Shown here: positions 1-5,880 of the stretch, in pieces
Position numbering within the stretch: the first letter of the stretch is position 1
How the letters are laid out: each line of letters starts with the position of its first letter
Assembly (NCBI GenBank): GCA_003343685.1
Contig: QAKS01000030.1
Coordinates: 7,860 to 15,937, forward strand
Length of the DNA stretch: 8,078 bases
Direction: 5' to 3'
DNA from: Clostridiales bacterium
GTDB taxonomy: Bacteria > Bacillota > Clostridia > Christensenellales > Christensenellaceae
Program-made: the position numbers and the translations under genes
Notes under the pieces: generated by a model
Seen by the model: the letters and a program-made list of their open reading frames with translations, nothing else
What the model was told of the DNA's origin: nothing
Databases searched by the model: none

Positions 1-843
1 GATCATACGATACTAGACTGTTCCGCCGAGGCGCCGGAGGAGGAGTTGGAGGACAGCTATAATAAATACGCGAGGAATGTGACGTCCAGCAGAATGGAAA
101 AAGTGGCCTATAGGGTCCACGGGACGCCGGAAAACCGGCATTTTATGGATATTGTGACGGGAAGGCTCAGCACGGCGCAGGTGGTGGAAAAGGCGAAGGA
201 ATACGACGCCAGCGTCAACGAATTTTTGTCGGCAGTGCTGATCATGTCCGTATACAGAAGGTCCCAGCGCGAAAAAAGCGCGCATCAGAGAAACAAGCCC
301 GTCAAAATTTGCGTACCGGTCAATCTGCGCAGGTTCTACGGTTCCAGAACGATGCGCAATTTTGCGTCGTATGTCAACCCGGGCATTGAACCGAGGCTGG
401 GGGAATATGAACTGCGCGAGGTAGTTAAGATCGTAAAATACCAAATGGGACTGGAAGCCACGGAGAAGAGGCTCAACGCAAAGATGGCTACAAATGTGGC
501 GACGGGCAGAAATAAGGTTCTGCGCGCAGTGCCGCTGTTTCTGAAAAACCCGACGATGAAATTCGGGTTCTGGATGAACGGCGACAGAAATACGAGCAGC
601 ATACTGTCCAATCTGGGGCTGGTAAAGCTGCCGGAGCCGATGAAAAGCAGAGTAGCGCGCATGGACTTCATGCTGGGAAGTCTGGCGTATAATCCCGTGA
701 CGTGCGCATGTCTGTCCTACAACGGAACGACCTGCATCAATTTTACGAGGAATATCCAGGAGGCGGATATTGAGAGGGAGTTTTTCAGGCAGCTTGTCAA
801 AATGGGGCTGCATGTAACAGTAGAGAGCAACAGGAGGGACTGA
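1..843 (+). CDS. Condensation-superfamily acyltransferase, alcohol acetyltransferase-like (5' truncated)
   Basis: The reading frame is open from base 1, so the N-terminal part is outside the window; 280 residues are visible. A TTG at 46 has no ribosome binding site and is unlikely to be the real start. The visible part resembles the C-terminal half of CoA-dependent acyltransferase/condensation-fold enzymes (alcohol acetyltransferase or wax-synthase-like). It has a PVNLRRFYGSRTMRNF segment at 316-363, matching the PVNLR element of these families, and an SNLG turn at 607-618 followed by a short beta-rich region ending in a helix. The HHxxxDG catalytic motif would lie upstream and cannot be checked. 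Such enzymes move acyl groups from CoA or a carrier to an alcohol or amine; the substrate is unknown here. Its stop overlaps the start of the zinc-ribbon membrane protein by one base (TGATG), so the two are translationally coupled and probably work together. A non-catalytic condensation-fold protein is possible. Confidence 0.7.
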   Translation, partial: DHTILDCSAEAPEEELEDSYNKYARNVTSSRMEKVAYRVHGTPENRHFMDIVTGRLSTAQVVEKAKEYDASVNEFLSAVLIMSVYRRSQREKSAHQRNKPVKICVPVNLRRFYGSRTMRNFASYVNPGIEPRLGEYELREVVKIVKYQMGLEATEKRLNAKMATNVATGRNKVLRAVPLFLKNPTMKFGFWMNGDRNTSSILSNLGLVKLPEPMKSRVARMDFMLGSLAYNPVTCACLSYNGTTCINFTRNIQEADIEREFFRQLVKMGLHVTVESNRRD

Positions 844-1547
844 TGTCATATTGTGTAAATTGCGGCGTGGAGCTGGCGTCGGGTGAAAGGAAATGTCCGC
901 TGTGCGATACGCCGGTGATCAACCCCAATGCGAAAGGGGAAGAGGAGGGATACAGGCCGTATCCAAAGCACGTGGAAAGAGTGATGCGCAAGGTAGACAG
1001 ACGCTTCGGCGTGCTGCTGGCTACGCTGGCTCTGCTCGTTCCGCTTGTGGTTACGATGGCAGCAGACATGATTATTGAGAAAAGGCTTTCATGGTCCCTT
1101 TATGTGGCGGGCGCGCTTTTGTGTATCTTTACGTGGTTTCTGCTGCCGTTTCTGTCCGATCGCCGCCGGCCCTATTTTTCACTGGTGTTGGATGCGTTCG
1201 TACTGCTCGTATATCTGGCAATCATCAGCTATGTGACTGCGGATATGCTGTGGTTTTTGCCGCTGGCTCTTCCGCTCGTCGTCGTATGCGGCGCTGCCGC
1301 GTTCGCGGTGACTGCTGTTTCGAGAAGCAAAGCGAGGGGGCTGTATAAGCCGGCGTTTATCGTTTTGATCATCTCTGTGCTGACGGTTGCGGTGGAGCTG
1401 ATTCTGGACTTCTATATCCGGCGGGGAGAGTTTACAGGGTGGTCGCTGATCGTTTTTTTGGCAGGAGTCATTGCGTTTGCGGCACTGGCGGTGATAGAGA
1501 AAAAGCAAAAGCTGAAGGATCAGATTATGAGGCGGCTGTTCCTCTGA
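843..1547 (+). CDS. Zinc-ribbon membrane protein, DUF6320-like
   Basis: This is a 234-residue protein of unknown function. The N-terminus carries a short zinc ribbon, C4-x2-C7...C18-x2-C21 (YCVNCG...KCPLCD). A charged linker follows (about residues 30-55), then about six hydrophobic segments near 56-74, 85-105, 112-132, 135-158, 170-190 and 200-217, and a basic C-terminus (KKQKLKDQIMRR). The architecture matches the DUF6320 family of Clostridia, recognised by eye only. The ATG at 843 is supported by AGGAGG at 832-837 inside the upstream gene and by the TGATG overlap with the acyltransferase stop. A cytoplasmic zinc ribbon on a polytopic membrane protein suggests a membrane platform or accessory subunit for the acyltransferase, perhaps passing an acyl product to the cell surface; this is inference from gene order. 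No transporter or enzyme motif is visible. Confidence 0.75.
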   Translation: MSYCVNCGVELASGERKCPLCDTPVINPNAKGEEEGYRPYPKHVERVMRKVDRRFGVLLATLALLVPLVVTMAADMIIEKRLSWSLYVAGALLCIFTWFLLPFLSDRRRPYFSLVLDAFVLLVYLAIISYVTADMLWFLPLALPLVVVCGAAAFAVTAVSRSKARGLYKPAFIVLIISVLTVAVELILDFYIRRGEFTGWSLIVFLAGVIAFAALAVIEKKQKLKDQIMRRLFL

Positions 1548-1554
1548 CCGGTGG

Positions 1555-1583
1555 TTGCACGCGGGAATAAACAAAGCTATAAT
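1555..1583 (+). promoter_or_regulatory. Promoter of the two-component system genes
   Basis: A perfect -10 hexamer TATAAT lies at 1578-1583, with TTGCAC (3 of 6 matches to TTGACA) at 1555-1560 and a 17-bp spacer. It begins only 8 bases after the upstream stop codon, and no other good promoter is seen before the response regulator. The predicted transcription start is near 1590, giving a leader of about 65 bases. The weak -35 would suit activator dependence, possibly by autoregulation, which is not shown. Confidence 0.65.
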
Positions 1584-1654
1584 TGATATTGAAAAGCGGA
1601 GGTATGGATTGGCAGAGAAATTCCCCGCGATAAAATGTGGAGAGAGTGATACAG

Positions 1655-2326
1655 ATGAGAATACTTTACGCAGAGGATGAAAAAAGGATACTGAGAAATA
1701 CATCCGAACGGCTGGAAAAGGACGGGTTCAGCGTGGATATGGCTGAAAACGGACTTGAGGCATGGCACTATCTGGAGTCAGTCGGTTATGATCTGGCGAT
1801 ACTTGACATTATGATGCCGAAAATGGACGGGTTGGAGGTGTTGCGGAAAATTCGGGAGGCCGGTATGAAAACGCCTGTGATTATGCTGACGGCTCTGTCT
1901 TCCGTAGAGGACAGAATCGAAGGCTTGGACGCGGGAGCGGACGACTACCTGCCCAAGCCGTTTGCCTATGCAGAGCTGGTTGCCCGGATCAGAGCGCTGC
2001 TCAGAAGGCCGGCGCTGGTCGCCCATGAGAACAAGCTGTTCTGCGGCGAAATAGAAATGGATATCGCAAGGCATAAGGTCAGCAGCCGGGGACAGGAGGT
2101 GGAGCTGGCGCGGAAGGAATTTGCCGTGCTGGAATACCTGATGCGCAATAAAAATATTGTGGTCACCCGGGAACAGATAGAGAGCAGCGTCTGGAATTTT
2201 GACTATGACGGAGCGAGCAATGTAATTGACGTATATATCCGCTATCTCAGAAAAAAACTGGATCCGGACGGACAGTATATTCAGACGGTGCGGGGCGTCG
2301 GATATGTAGCGCGGTGTGAGGAATGA
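1655..2326 (+). CDS. OmpR/PhoB-family response regulator
   Basis: This is a 223-residue DNA-binding regulator of a two-component system. Residues 1-115 form a receiver domain with the acidic pair E7/D8, phosphoacceptor D51 (LAILDIMMPKMDG), T79 and K101 (the KPF motif). Residues about 127-221 form a winged-helix effector domain with the family features: the recognition-helix region SNVIDVYIRYLRKKL and the closing QTVRGVGYV hairpin. I chose the ATG at 1655 because it begins exactly where receiver domains begin (MRILYAEDE) and has GGAGAG at 1639-1644. An in-frame GTG at 1637 would add six residues with no comparable binding site, and an in-frame TAA at 1631 rules out anything longer. The stop overlaps the kinase start by ATGA, so the pair is coupled. 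The regulon is unknown; the adjacent secreted protein gene is the first candidate. Confidence 0.95.
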   Translation: MRILYAEDEKRILRNTSERLEKDGFSVDMAENGLEAWHYLESVGYDLAILDIMMPKMDGLEVLRKIREAGMKTPVIMLTALSSVEDRIEGLDAGADDYLPKPFAYAELVARIRALLRRPALVAHENKLFCGEIEMDIARHKVSSRGQEVELARKEFAVLEYLMRNKNIVVTREQIESSVWNFDYDGASNVIDVYIRYLRKKLDPDGQYIQTVRGVGYVARCEE

Positions 2327-3693
2327 AACGCCTTTCCATCAAGCTTCGGATCAATATATACTATACAGCCATACTGGTGATTATGGCGGGCATTCTGATG
2401 AGCGGAATGCTGGCGATAACGGACAGGAGAATGGCGGACGCGACAGAGGCGGAGCTGGTAAACGCGGTCAGGAACGGCGCGAATAATCTGCGCTTCGATC
2501 CGGGCGACGGCGTAAACGATTATGAATTTGAGCTGGAGAGCGATTTCAGCTTTTATGTGGGCGGGGTAACTCTGGTTGTTCTGGACGAGGACGGAAACCT
2601 GATGTTCGGGCAGTATCCGGAGGGTTTTGACGAGAGCACCCCTCTTATGAGCGGGCACAGCAGAAAGACGACGAGCGGCAATCTGGACTGGAAGGTTTAC
2701 GACATGTTCACCCGCTTTCAGGAGCAGGGTGTGTGGCTCAGAGGCATTTACTCCATGTCCGTTTCCGACGATACGATGAGCGCGGCTATGAAGGCTGTGT
2801 TGATCGCACTTCCTGTGTTTATTGTTTTGGCGGCACTGGCGGGAATGATGGTGACGCGGAAGGCCTTTGCGCCAATTAACGATATCAAGGAGACGGCAAG
2901 GAGTATTTCCGGCGGGCAGGACCTTTCAATCCGAATTCCCATGCCGGATACGCACGACGAAATTTACGATCTGACAGATGTGATGAACAGCATGATTGCA
3001 AGGCTGGAGAATGCTTTTAACAATGAAAAAAGGTTTTCGCAGGATGTGTCGCACGAGCTGAAGACGCCCCTCGCAGTCATTATGTCGGAGTGTGAGTTTA
3101 TTCTGGATGAGACAAACGATGACAGCCTGAAGGAGCGCATGTCGGCAGTGCTGACCCAGTGCGGGAGAATGAACGGCATTATTGTATCGCTGCTGGAAAT
3201 CGGAAAGAGCGGAAAAGAGGGCCTGCATATGGAGGAGGTCTGCCTTCAGGCGGTGGCGGAATCTGTCGCGGGAACGCTGGCGGGGCAGGCGGAAAATGCG
3301 GCTGTTTGCCTTTCTGTAGAGTGCGGAGAAACCGAGGCGTATGGCGATGCTTTTCAGCTTTCCAGACTGATTGAGAACCTCATGTCCAATGCAATTAAAT
3401 ACGGTAAGCGCGGAGGGCATGTATGGGTTGCGGCGAAGCCGGCCGGCAGTACGGTGATTCTGACGGTAAGCGATGACGGAATCGGCATGGACAAAAAGAA
3501 TCTGAGCAAGGTGTTCAATCGGTTTTTTCGTGAGGACAGGAGGCGTGACGCCGGAGGAAGCACAGGTTTGGGACTATCGATCGCAAAATGGATTGCAGAG
3601 CAGCATGGGGGCTCTATCGGCGTAGACAGCAAAAAAGACAGGGGGACCGTATTTACTGTTGTGCTGCCGTCTGGCCGAAAGACCGGCGTTTAG
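2323..3693 (+). CDS. Membrane sensor histidine kinase with HAMP domain
   Basis: This 456-residue kinase partners the overlapping response regulator. In order: transmembrane helix about 11-31; extracytoplasmic sensor about 32-154; transmembrane helix about 155-178; HAMP linker about 179-233; HisKA dimerisation domain with H244 in SQDVSHELKTPL; HATPase_c domain with the N box (ENLMSNAIKY, 351-360), G1 box (DDGIGM, 384-389), F box (FNRFFRED, 398-405) and G2 box (GSTGLGLSIAK, 412-422). All catalytic elements are intact. The sensor domain is strikingly acidic: residues 58-105 hold 13 Asp/Glu and no Lys or Arg, which could bind cations or cationic peptides. The start overlaps the regulator stop (ATGA) with only a poorly spaced GAGGA at 2318-2322, consistent with translational coupling. 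The signal is unknown. It is full length for this class. Confidence 0.95.
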   Translation: MKRLSIKLRINIYYTAILVIMAGILMSGMLAITDRRMADATEAELVNAVRNGANNLRFDPGDGVNDYEFELESDFSFYVGGVTLVVLDEDGNLMFGQYPEGFDESTPLMSGHSRKTTSGNLDWKVYDMFTRFQEQGVWLRGIYSMSVSDDTMSAAMKAVLIALPVFIVLAALAGMMVTRKAFAPINDIKETARSISGGQDLSIRIPMPDTHDEIYDLTDVMNSMIARLENAFNNEKRFSQDVSHELKTPLAVIMSECEFILDETNDDSLKERMSAVLTQCGRMNGIIVSLLEIGKSGKEGLHMEEVCLQAVAESVAGTLAGQAENAAVCLSVECGETEAYGDAFQLSRLIENLMSNAIKYGKRGGHVWVAAKPAGSTVILTVSDDGIGMDKKNLSKVFNRFFREDRRRDAGGSTGLGLSIAKWIAEQHGGSIGVDSKKDRGTVFTVVLPSGRKTGV

Positions 3694-3695
3694 AA

Positions 3696-3715
3696 GTGTT
3701 TCATTGTGTTTTAAT
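3696..3715 (+). promoter_or_regulatory. Direct repeat overlapping the -35 region, possible response-regulator site
   Basis: Two 10-bp units, GTGTTTCATT at 3696-3705 and GTGTTTTAAT at 3706-3715, agree at 8 of 10 positions and cover the weak -35 of the promoter upstream of the secreted protein gene. Tandem half-sites with a 10-11 bp period next to a poor -35 are the usual arrangement for OmpR/PhoB-type activators. Binding by the regulator encoded upstream is inferred, and T-rich composition could produce part of the match. Confidence 0.35.
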
Positions 3716-3731
3716 TTTTGTGCAGTATACT
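3704..3731 (+). promoter_or_regulatory. Promoter of the secreted repeat protein gene
   Basis: A -10 of TATACT (5 of 6) lies at 3726-3731, with TTGTGT (3 of 6) at 3704-3709 and a 16-bp spacer. The predicted start of transcription is near 3738, just before the ribosome binding site. No terminator hairpin separates the kinase from this gene, so read-through from the two-component operon is also possible. Confidence 0.5.
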
Positions 3732-3763
3732 TCTGACATAGGGAGAAAGGAGTGTGCATAACG

Positions 3764-4411
3764 GTGAAAAAGGCGATACAAAAGGTACTGTGTGTTCTGT
3801 TTTCTGCATGTGTCGCTTTTTCTGTCGGGACAGTGCCTGCGATGGCAGCGGAGGCGCCGACCGTGGATTCTGTGGAATATAAAGGAAGCGGAAAAGTAGA
3901 GGTGGAATTCTATGAGGACGTTTCTTATAAAAATACAAGAGTCACGGTAAAGGACAGTTCCGGCAGAAATTACAGGACGAGAATACTGAGAAAGGACAGC
4001 GACGATATCCTTTTCAGAGTACTGGGATACAGAGGCGGAAAGAAATATACATTTATCATACACGGCATCAAGACGCGCGGAACGGGAGTCTACCGGTCTG
4101 TAAAGGGGATATTGAAGATTCCGTCGGCGACGTCCGCTGCCAGAATTGTAATAAAGGAGCTGGAATATAACAACGGAAGGCTGGATGTTGAGTTTGGGCA
4201 CCGGGTGCAGTGGAAAAAGCCGCAGGTTTCGGTGAAGGACTCCGGCGGAAGAACCTATCCCGCGAGAATCGCAGATAGGGACGGAGATGACTGTGAGATA
4301 CGGGTTTCCGGCCTGAAGCGCGGTAGAAAATACACAGTCAGAATTACCGGAATTAAGAAACGGGGCGCAGGGAAATTTACGTCTGTGGCCAAGAGTTTTT
4401 ATGTGAAATAA
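3764..4411 (+). CDS. Secreted basic protein with two copies of a beta-rich repeat
   Basis: I do not recognise a named family. From the GTG at 3764 the protein has 215 residues. Residues 1-28 form a Sec signal peptide (basic VKKAIQK, hydrophobic core, PAMA-A cleavage site). The mature part is two homologous modules, about 32-119 and 127-215, sharing VKDS-x-GR-x-Y, a DD-bearing turn, G-x-x-x-GRKY/GGKKYT, and GIK-x-RG-x-G. The alternating strand pattern suggests an immunoglobulin- or fibronectin-like fold. By my count it has 41 Lys/Arg against 21 Asp/Glu, net about +20. It has no sortase motif and no enzyme motif, and Cys16 lies inside the hydrophobic core rather than in a good lipobox. AAAGGAG at 3746-3752 supports the GTG at 3764 (11-base spacing); GTG at 3752 overlaps that site. 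Position after the two-component genes suggests a regulated wall- or polymer-binding protein. Confidence 0.85.
   Translation: MKKAIQKVLCVLFSACVAFSVGTVPAMAAEAPTVDSVEYKGSGKVEVEFYEDVSYKNTRVTVKDSSGRNYRTRILRKDSDDILFRVLGYRGGKKYTFIIHGIKTRGTGVYRSVKGILKIPSATSAARIVIKELEYNNGRLDVEFGHRVQWKKPQVSVKDSGGRTYPARIADRDGDDCEIRVSGLKRGRKYTVRITGIKKRGAGKFTSVAKSFYVK
3857..4408 (+). repeat. Tandem internal duplication in the secreted protein
   Basis: The first unit spans 3857-4120 and the second 4142-4408, each about 88 codons, separated by a short SATSAA-type linker. The shared protein blocks are VKDSSGRNY...RI with VKDSGGRTYPARI, and GGKKYTFIIHGIKTRGTG with GRKYTVRITGIKKRGAG. Nucleotide similarity is much lower than protein similarity, so the duplication is old and held by selection. 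Confidence 0.85.
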
Positions 4412-4426
4412 TATATAGATATCTGA

Positions 4427-4463
4427 GCAAAGAGCCGCCGGTATTGCGTCGGCGGCTCTTTGC
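4427..4463 (+). terminator. Strong hairpin after the secreted protein gene, terminator-like
   Basis: GCAAAGAGCCGCCG at 4427-4440 pairs perfectly over 14 bp with 4450-4463, leaving a 9-base loop. It begins 16 bases after the stop codon. The downstream flank is GC-rich rather than a T-run; the only Ts are in the descending arm (CTCTTT), so termination may rely on the upper stem followed by TTT. A second small hairpin, GCGCTG/CAGCGC with loop CTG, lies at 4462-4476. Confidence 0.6.
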
Positions 4464-4501
4464 GCTGCTGCAGCGCTGCGCCGTGTCGCGATGAATGACT
4501 G

Positions 4502-4530
4502 TTGCCAAATATCATTTTTTCTGTAATAAT
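4502..4530 (+). promoter_or_regulatory. Promoter of mntP-nrdG
   Basis: TTGCCA (5 of 6) at 4502-4507 and AATAAT (5 of 6) at 4525-4530 are separated by 17 bp. The predicted transcript starts near 4537, right before an AT-rich inverted repeat that ends at the ribosome binding site of mntP. No yybP-ykoY manganese riboswitch motif is seen in the short leader. Confidence 0.65.
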
Positions 4531-4539
4531 AGATGGGCA

Positions 4540-4564
4540 GTATATTTAGCATATTTTAATATAC
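4540..4564 (+). promoter_or_regulatory. Inverted repeat in the mntP leader, possible operator
   Basis: GTATATT at 4540-4546 is the exact reverse complement of AATATAC at 4558-4564, with an 11-base AT-rich spacer. It sits just downstream of the predicted transcription start and immediately before the Shine-Dalgarno GGAGAG (4565-4570). It could be an operator for a metal-responsive repressor or a weak RNA stem. It does not closely match the MntR, Fur or DtxR consensus sequences that I know. Confidence 0.4.
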
Positions 4565-4578
4565 GGAGAGCCTGGAAT

Positions 4579-5139
4579 ATGAGCATATGGGAAGTAGTTG
4601 TGATAGGGGTCGGATTGGCGATGGACGCCTTTGCAGCCTCGCTTGTAAGAGGCCTCGACATGAAGAAATTCATGGTGAAAGAGGCTTTTTTTGTGTCTGT
4701 AATTTTTGGAGGATTTCAGGGCGTAATGCCGCTGCTCGGATGGCTGCTGGGGAGCAGTATGAGGCACTATATTGAAGAAGTGGATCATTGGATTGCTTTT
4801 GGGATGCTGGTGGTGATTGGCGTTAAGATGATCTGGGATTCCCTGAAGGATGGGGAGGAGTCCATGGAGAAACACCGCGGCTGGAAAAATCTCATTCTGA
4901 TGGCTGTGGCGACGAGCATTGATGCCCTTGCGGTGGGCGTTTCGCTGTCCTTCTTGCAGGTGGATATGATGAGTACCGCAGTTGTGATCGGATCGGTGAC
5001 GCTGGTGATCTGCTTTGTAGGTGTTTGTATCGGTCATTTGGTGGGCGCCCGGTTCCGAAAGGGCTCCGAAATTTTGGGAGGTATTGTGCTGATATTGATC
5101 GGGACAAAAATATTGCTGGAGCATTTGCACATACTGTAA
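4579..5139 (+). CDS. mntP: Manganese efflux pump MntP
   Basis: This 186-residue inner membrane protein exports Mn(II), protecting cells from manganese excess. It has the family's normal length and six hydrophobic segments near residues 4-24, 36-57, 69-89, 103-124, 133-155 and 165-183. The duplicated signature motifs are present: GLAMDAFAAS with D16, and ATSIDALAVG with D115. The FGGFQ motif is at 43-47. The ATG at 4579 is chosen because GGAGAG at 4565-4570 is 8 bases upstream and the product begins at the usual MSxxE-type N-terminus; an in-frame ATG at 4495 would add 28 non-family residues and would sit upstream of the promoter. It is followed 27 bp later by nrdG, probably in the same transcript. 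No yybP-ykoY riboswitch precedes it; an inverted repeat in the leader is the only visible candidate for Mn control. Confidence 0.95.
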   Translation: MSIWEVVVIGVGLAMDAFAASLVRGLDMKKFMVKEAFFVSVIFGGFQGVMPLLGWLLGSSMRHYIEEVDHWIAFGMLVVIGVKMIWDSLKDGEESMEKHRGWKNLILMAVATSIDALAVGVSLSFLQVDMMSTAVVIGSVTLVICFVGVCIGHLVGARFRKGSEILGGIVLILIGTKILLEHLHIL

Positions 5140-5166
5140 TGCTGTGCGGCGAACAAGGAGGCAACG

Positions 5167-5853
5167 ATGGGATTAAGCGGAATGCAGAAGACGACCCTGC
5201 TCGATTATCCGGGCAAGGTGGCGACTACGGTATTTTTAAGCGGATGCGATTTCAGGTGTCCGTTCTGTCATAATGGGACGCTGGTCTGCGGCGGGGGAGA
5301 TGCCTTGACTGAAAGAGAGCTGATGGCGCATCTGGAAAAACGCAAAGGAATTATCGACGGCGTTGTCATAACGGGAGGAGAGCCGACGCTCTGGAACGGT
5401 CTGGAAAAGCTCATAAGAAATATCCGATCCATGGGATATGCCGTGAAACTGGACACAAACGGAAACCATCCCGATGTACTGGCGCGTATTATGGAAACAG
5501 GAATAGACTATGTTGCTATGGACATAAAAAATTCCCTGAAAAATTACGGACAGACAATAGGTTTGCTGGATTTTGACACAAAAAGGATCGAGACAAGCGC
5601 CGCGACACTGATGAGCGGCGGAGTGGATTATGAGTTCAGAACGACCGTTGTGGACGAGCTGCATACATGGAACGATTTTATGGAGATTGCGGAATGGCTT
5701 GCCGGAGCGAAACACTATTTTTTGCAGGGATTTGTGGACAACGGAGACATTCTGGGTGGAGGGCATATGAGTGCGGCTCCAAAAGAAAAGATGGAGAAAT
5801 ATGCCGATATTCTTAAAAAAACGATAGATTTCGTTGAGATACGGGGCGTGTAG
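5167..5853 (+). CDS. nrdG: Anaerobic ribonucleoside-triphosphate reductase activating protein (radical SAM)
   Basis: The product has 228 residues. It uses a [4Fe-4S] cluster and S-adenosylmethionine to generate the glycyl radical on NrdD in the cytoplasm under anoxic conditions. The radical-SAM cysteines are C27-x3-C31-x2-C34 (SGCDFRCPFCHN), and the SAM-binding ITGGEPTL motif is at about 68-75. The N-terminal GMQKTTLLDYPGKVATTVFLSGC is typical of the NrdG2-type activases of Clostridia and archaea. The ATG at 5167 has a strong AAGGAGG at 5155-5161. The gene ends in TAG directly followed by in-frame TGA. It is 27 bp after mntP, and about 140 bp before nrdD, which has its own promoter; this order (activase first, split from the reductase promoter) differs from the common nrdD-nrdG operon. 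A different glycyl-radical activase is possible but unlikely next to nrdD. Confidence 0.92.
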   Translation: MGLSGMQKTTLLDYPGKVATTVFLSGCDFRCPFCHNGTLVCGGGDALTERELMAHLEKRKGIIDGVVITGGEPTLWNGLEKLIRNIRSMGYAVKLDTNGNHPDVLARIMETGIDYVAMDIKNSLKNYGQTIGLLDFDTKRIETSAATLMSGGVDYEFRTTVVDELHTWNDFMEIAEWLAGAKHYFLQGFVDNGDILGGGHMSAAPKEKMEKYADILKKTIDFVEIRGV

Positions 5854-5856
5854 TGA

Positions 5857-5872
5857 AAACTATATATATGAG
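5857..5872 (+). promoter_or_regulatory. Degenerate NrdR-box-like site (distal)
   Basis: The 16-mer agrees with the NrdR box pattern ACACwATATATwGTGT, as I remember it, at 11 of 16 positions; the left half and core (CTATATATA) fit and the right half is poor. Its start is 31 bp from that of the perfect site at 5888, close to three helical turns, which is the usual spacing of paired NrdR boxes. It begins 4 bases after the nrdG stop. Confidence 0.5.
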
Positions 5873-5880
5873 ACAGTTGC

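Noticed and set aside
13..849. Long antisense open frame opposite the acyltransferase
   Set aside because: It mirrors the real gene, has no ribosome binding site, and its composition (rich in His, Arg, Gln, Pro) is typical of a shadow frame.
3794..3811. Lipobox at Cys16 of the secreted protein
   Set aside because: The sequence is FSAC, not the usual L-x-x-C, it lies mid-way in the hydrophobic core, and a good signal peptidase I site (AMA-A) follows.
3701..4552. Antisense open frame across the secreted protein gene and its terminator
   Set aside because: It runs through a promoter, a signal-peptide gene and a hairpin, with low-complexity shadow composition; the + strand gene has a signal peptide and internal homology.
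4412..4578. yybP-ykoY manganese riboswitch upstream of mntP
   Set aside because: The conserved motifs of that aptamer are not found and the predicted leader of about 40 bases is too short.
4495..4578. Upstream ATG as the start of mntP
   Set aside because: It would add 28 residues unlike the family, precedes the promoter elements, and lacks a ribosome binding site; the ATG at 4579 has GGAGAG at the right spacing.
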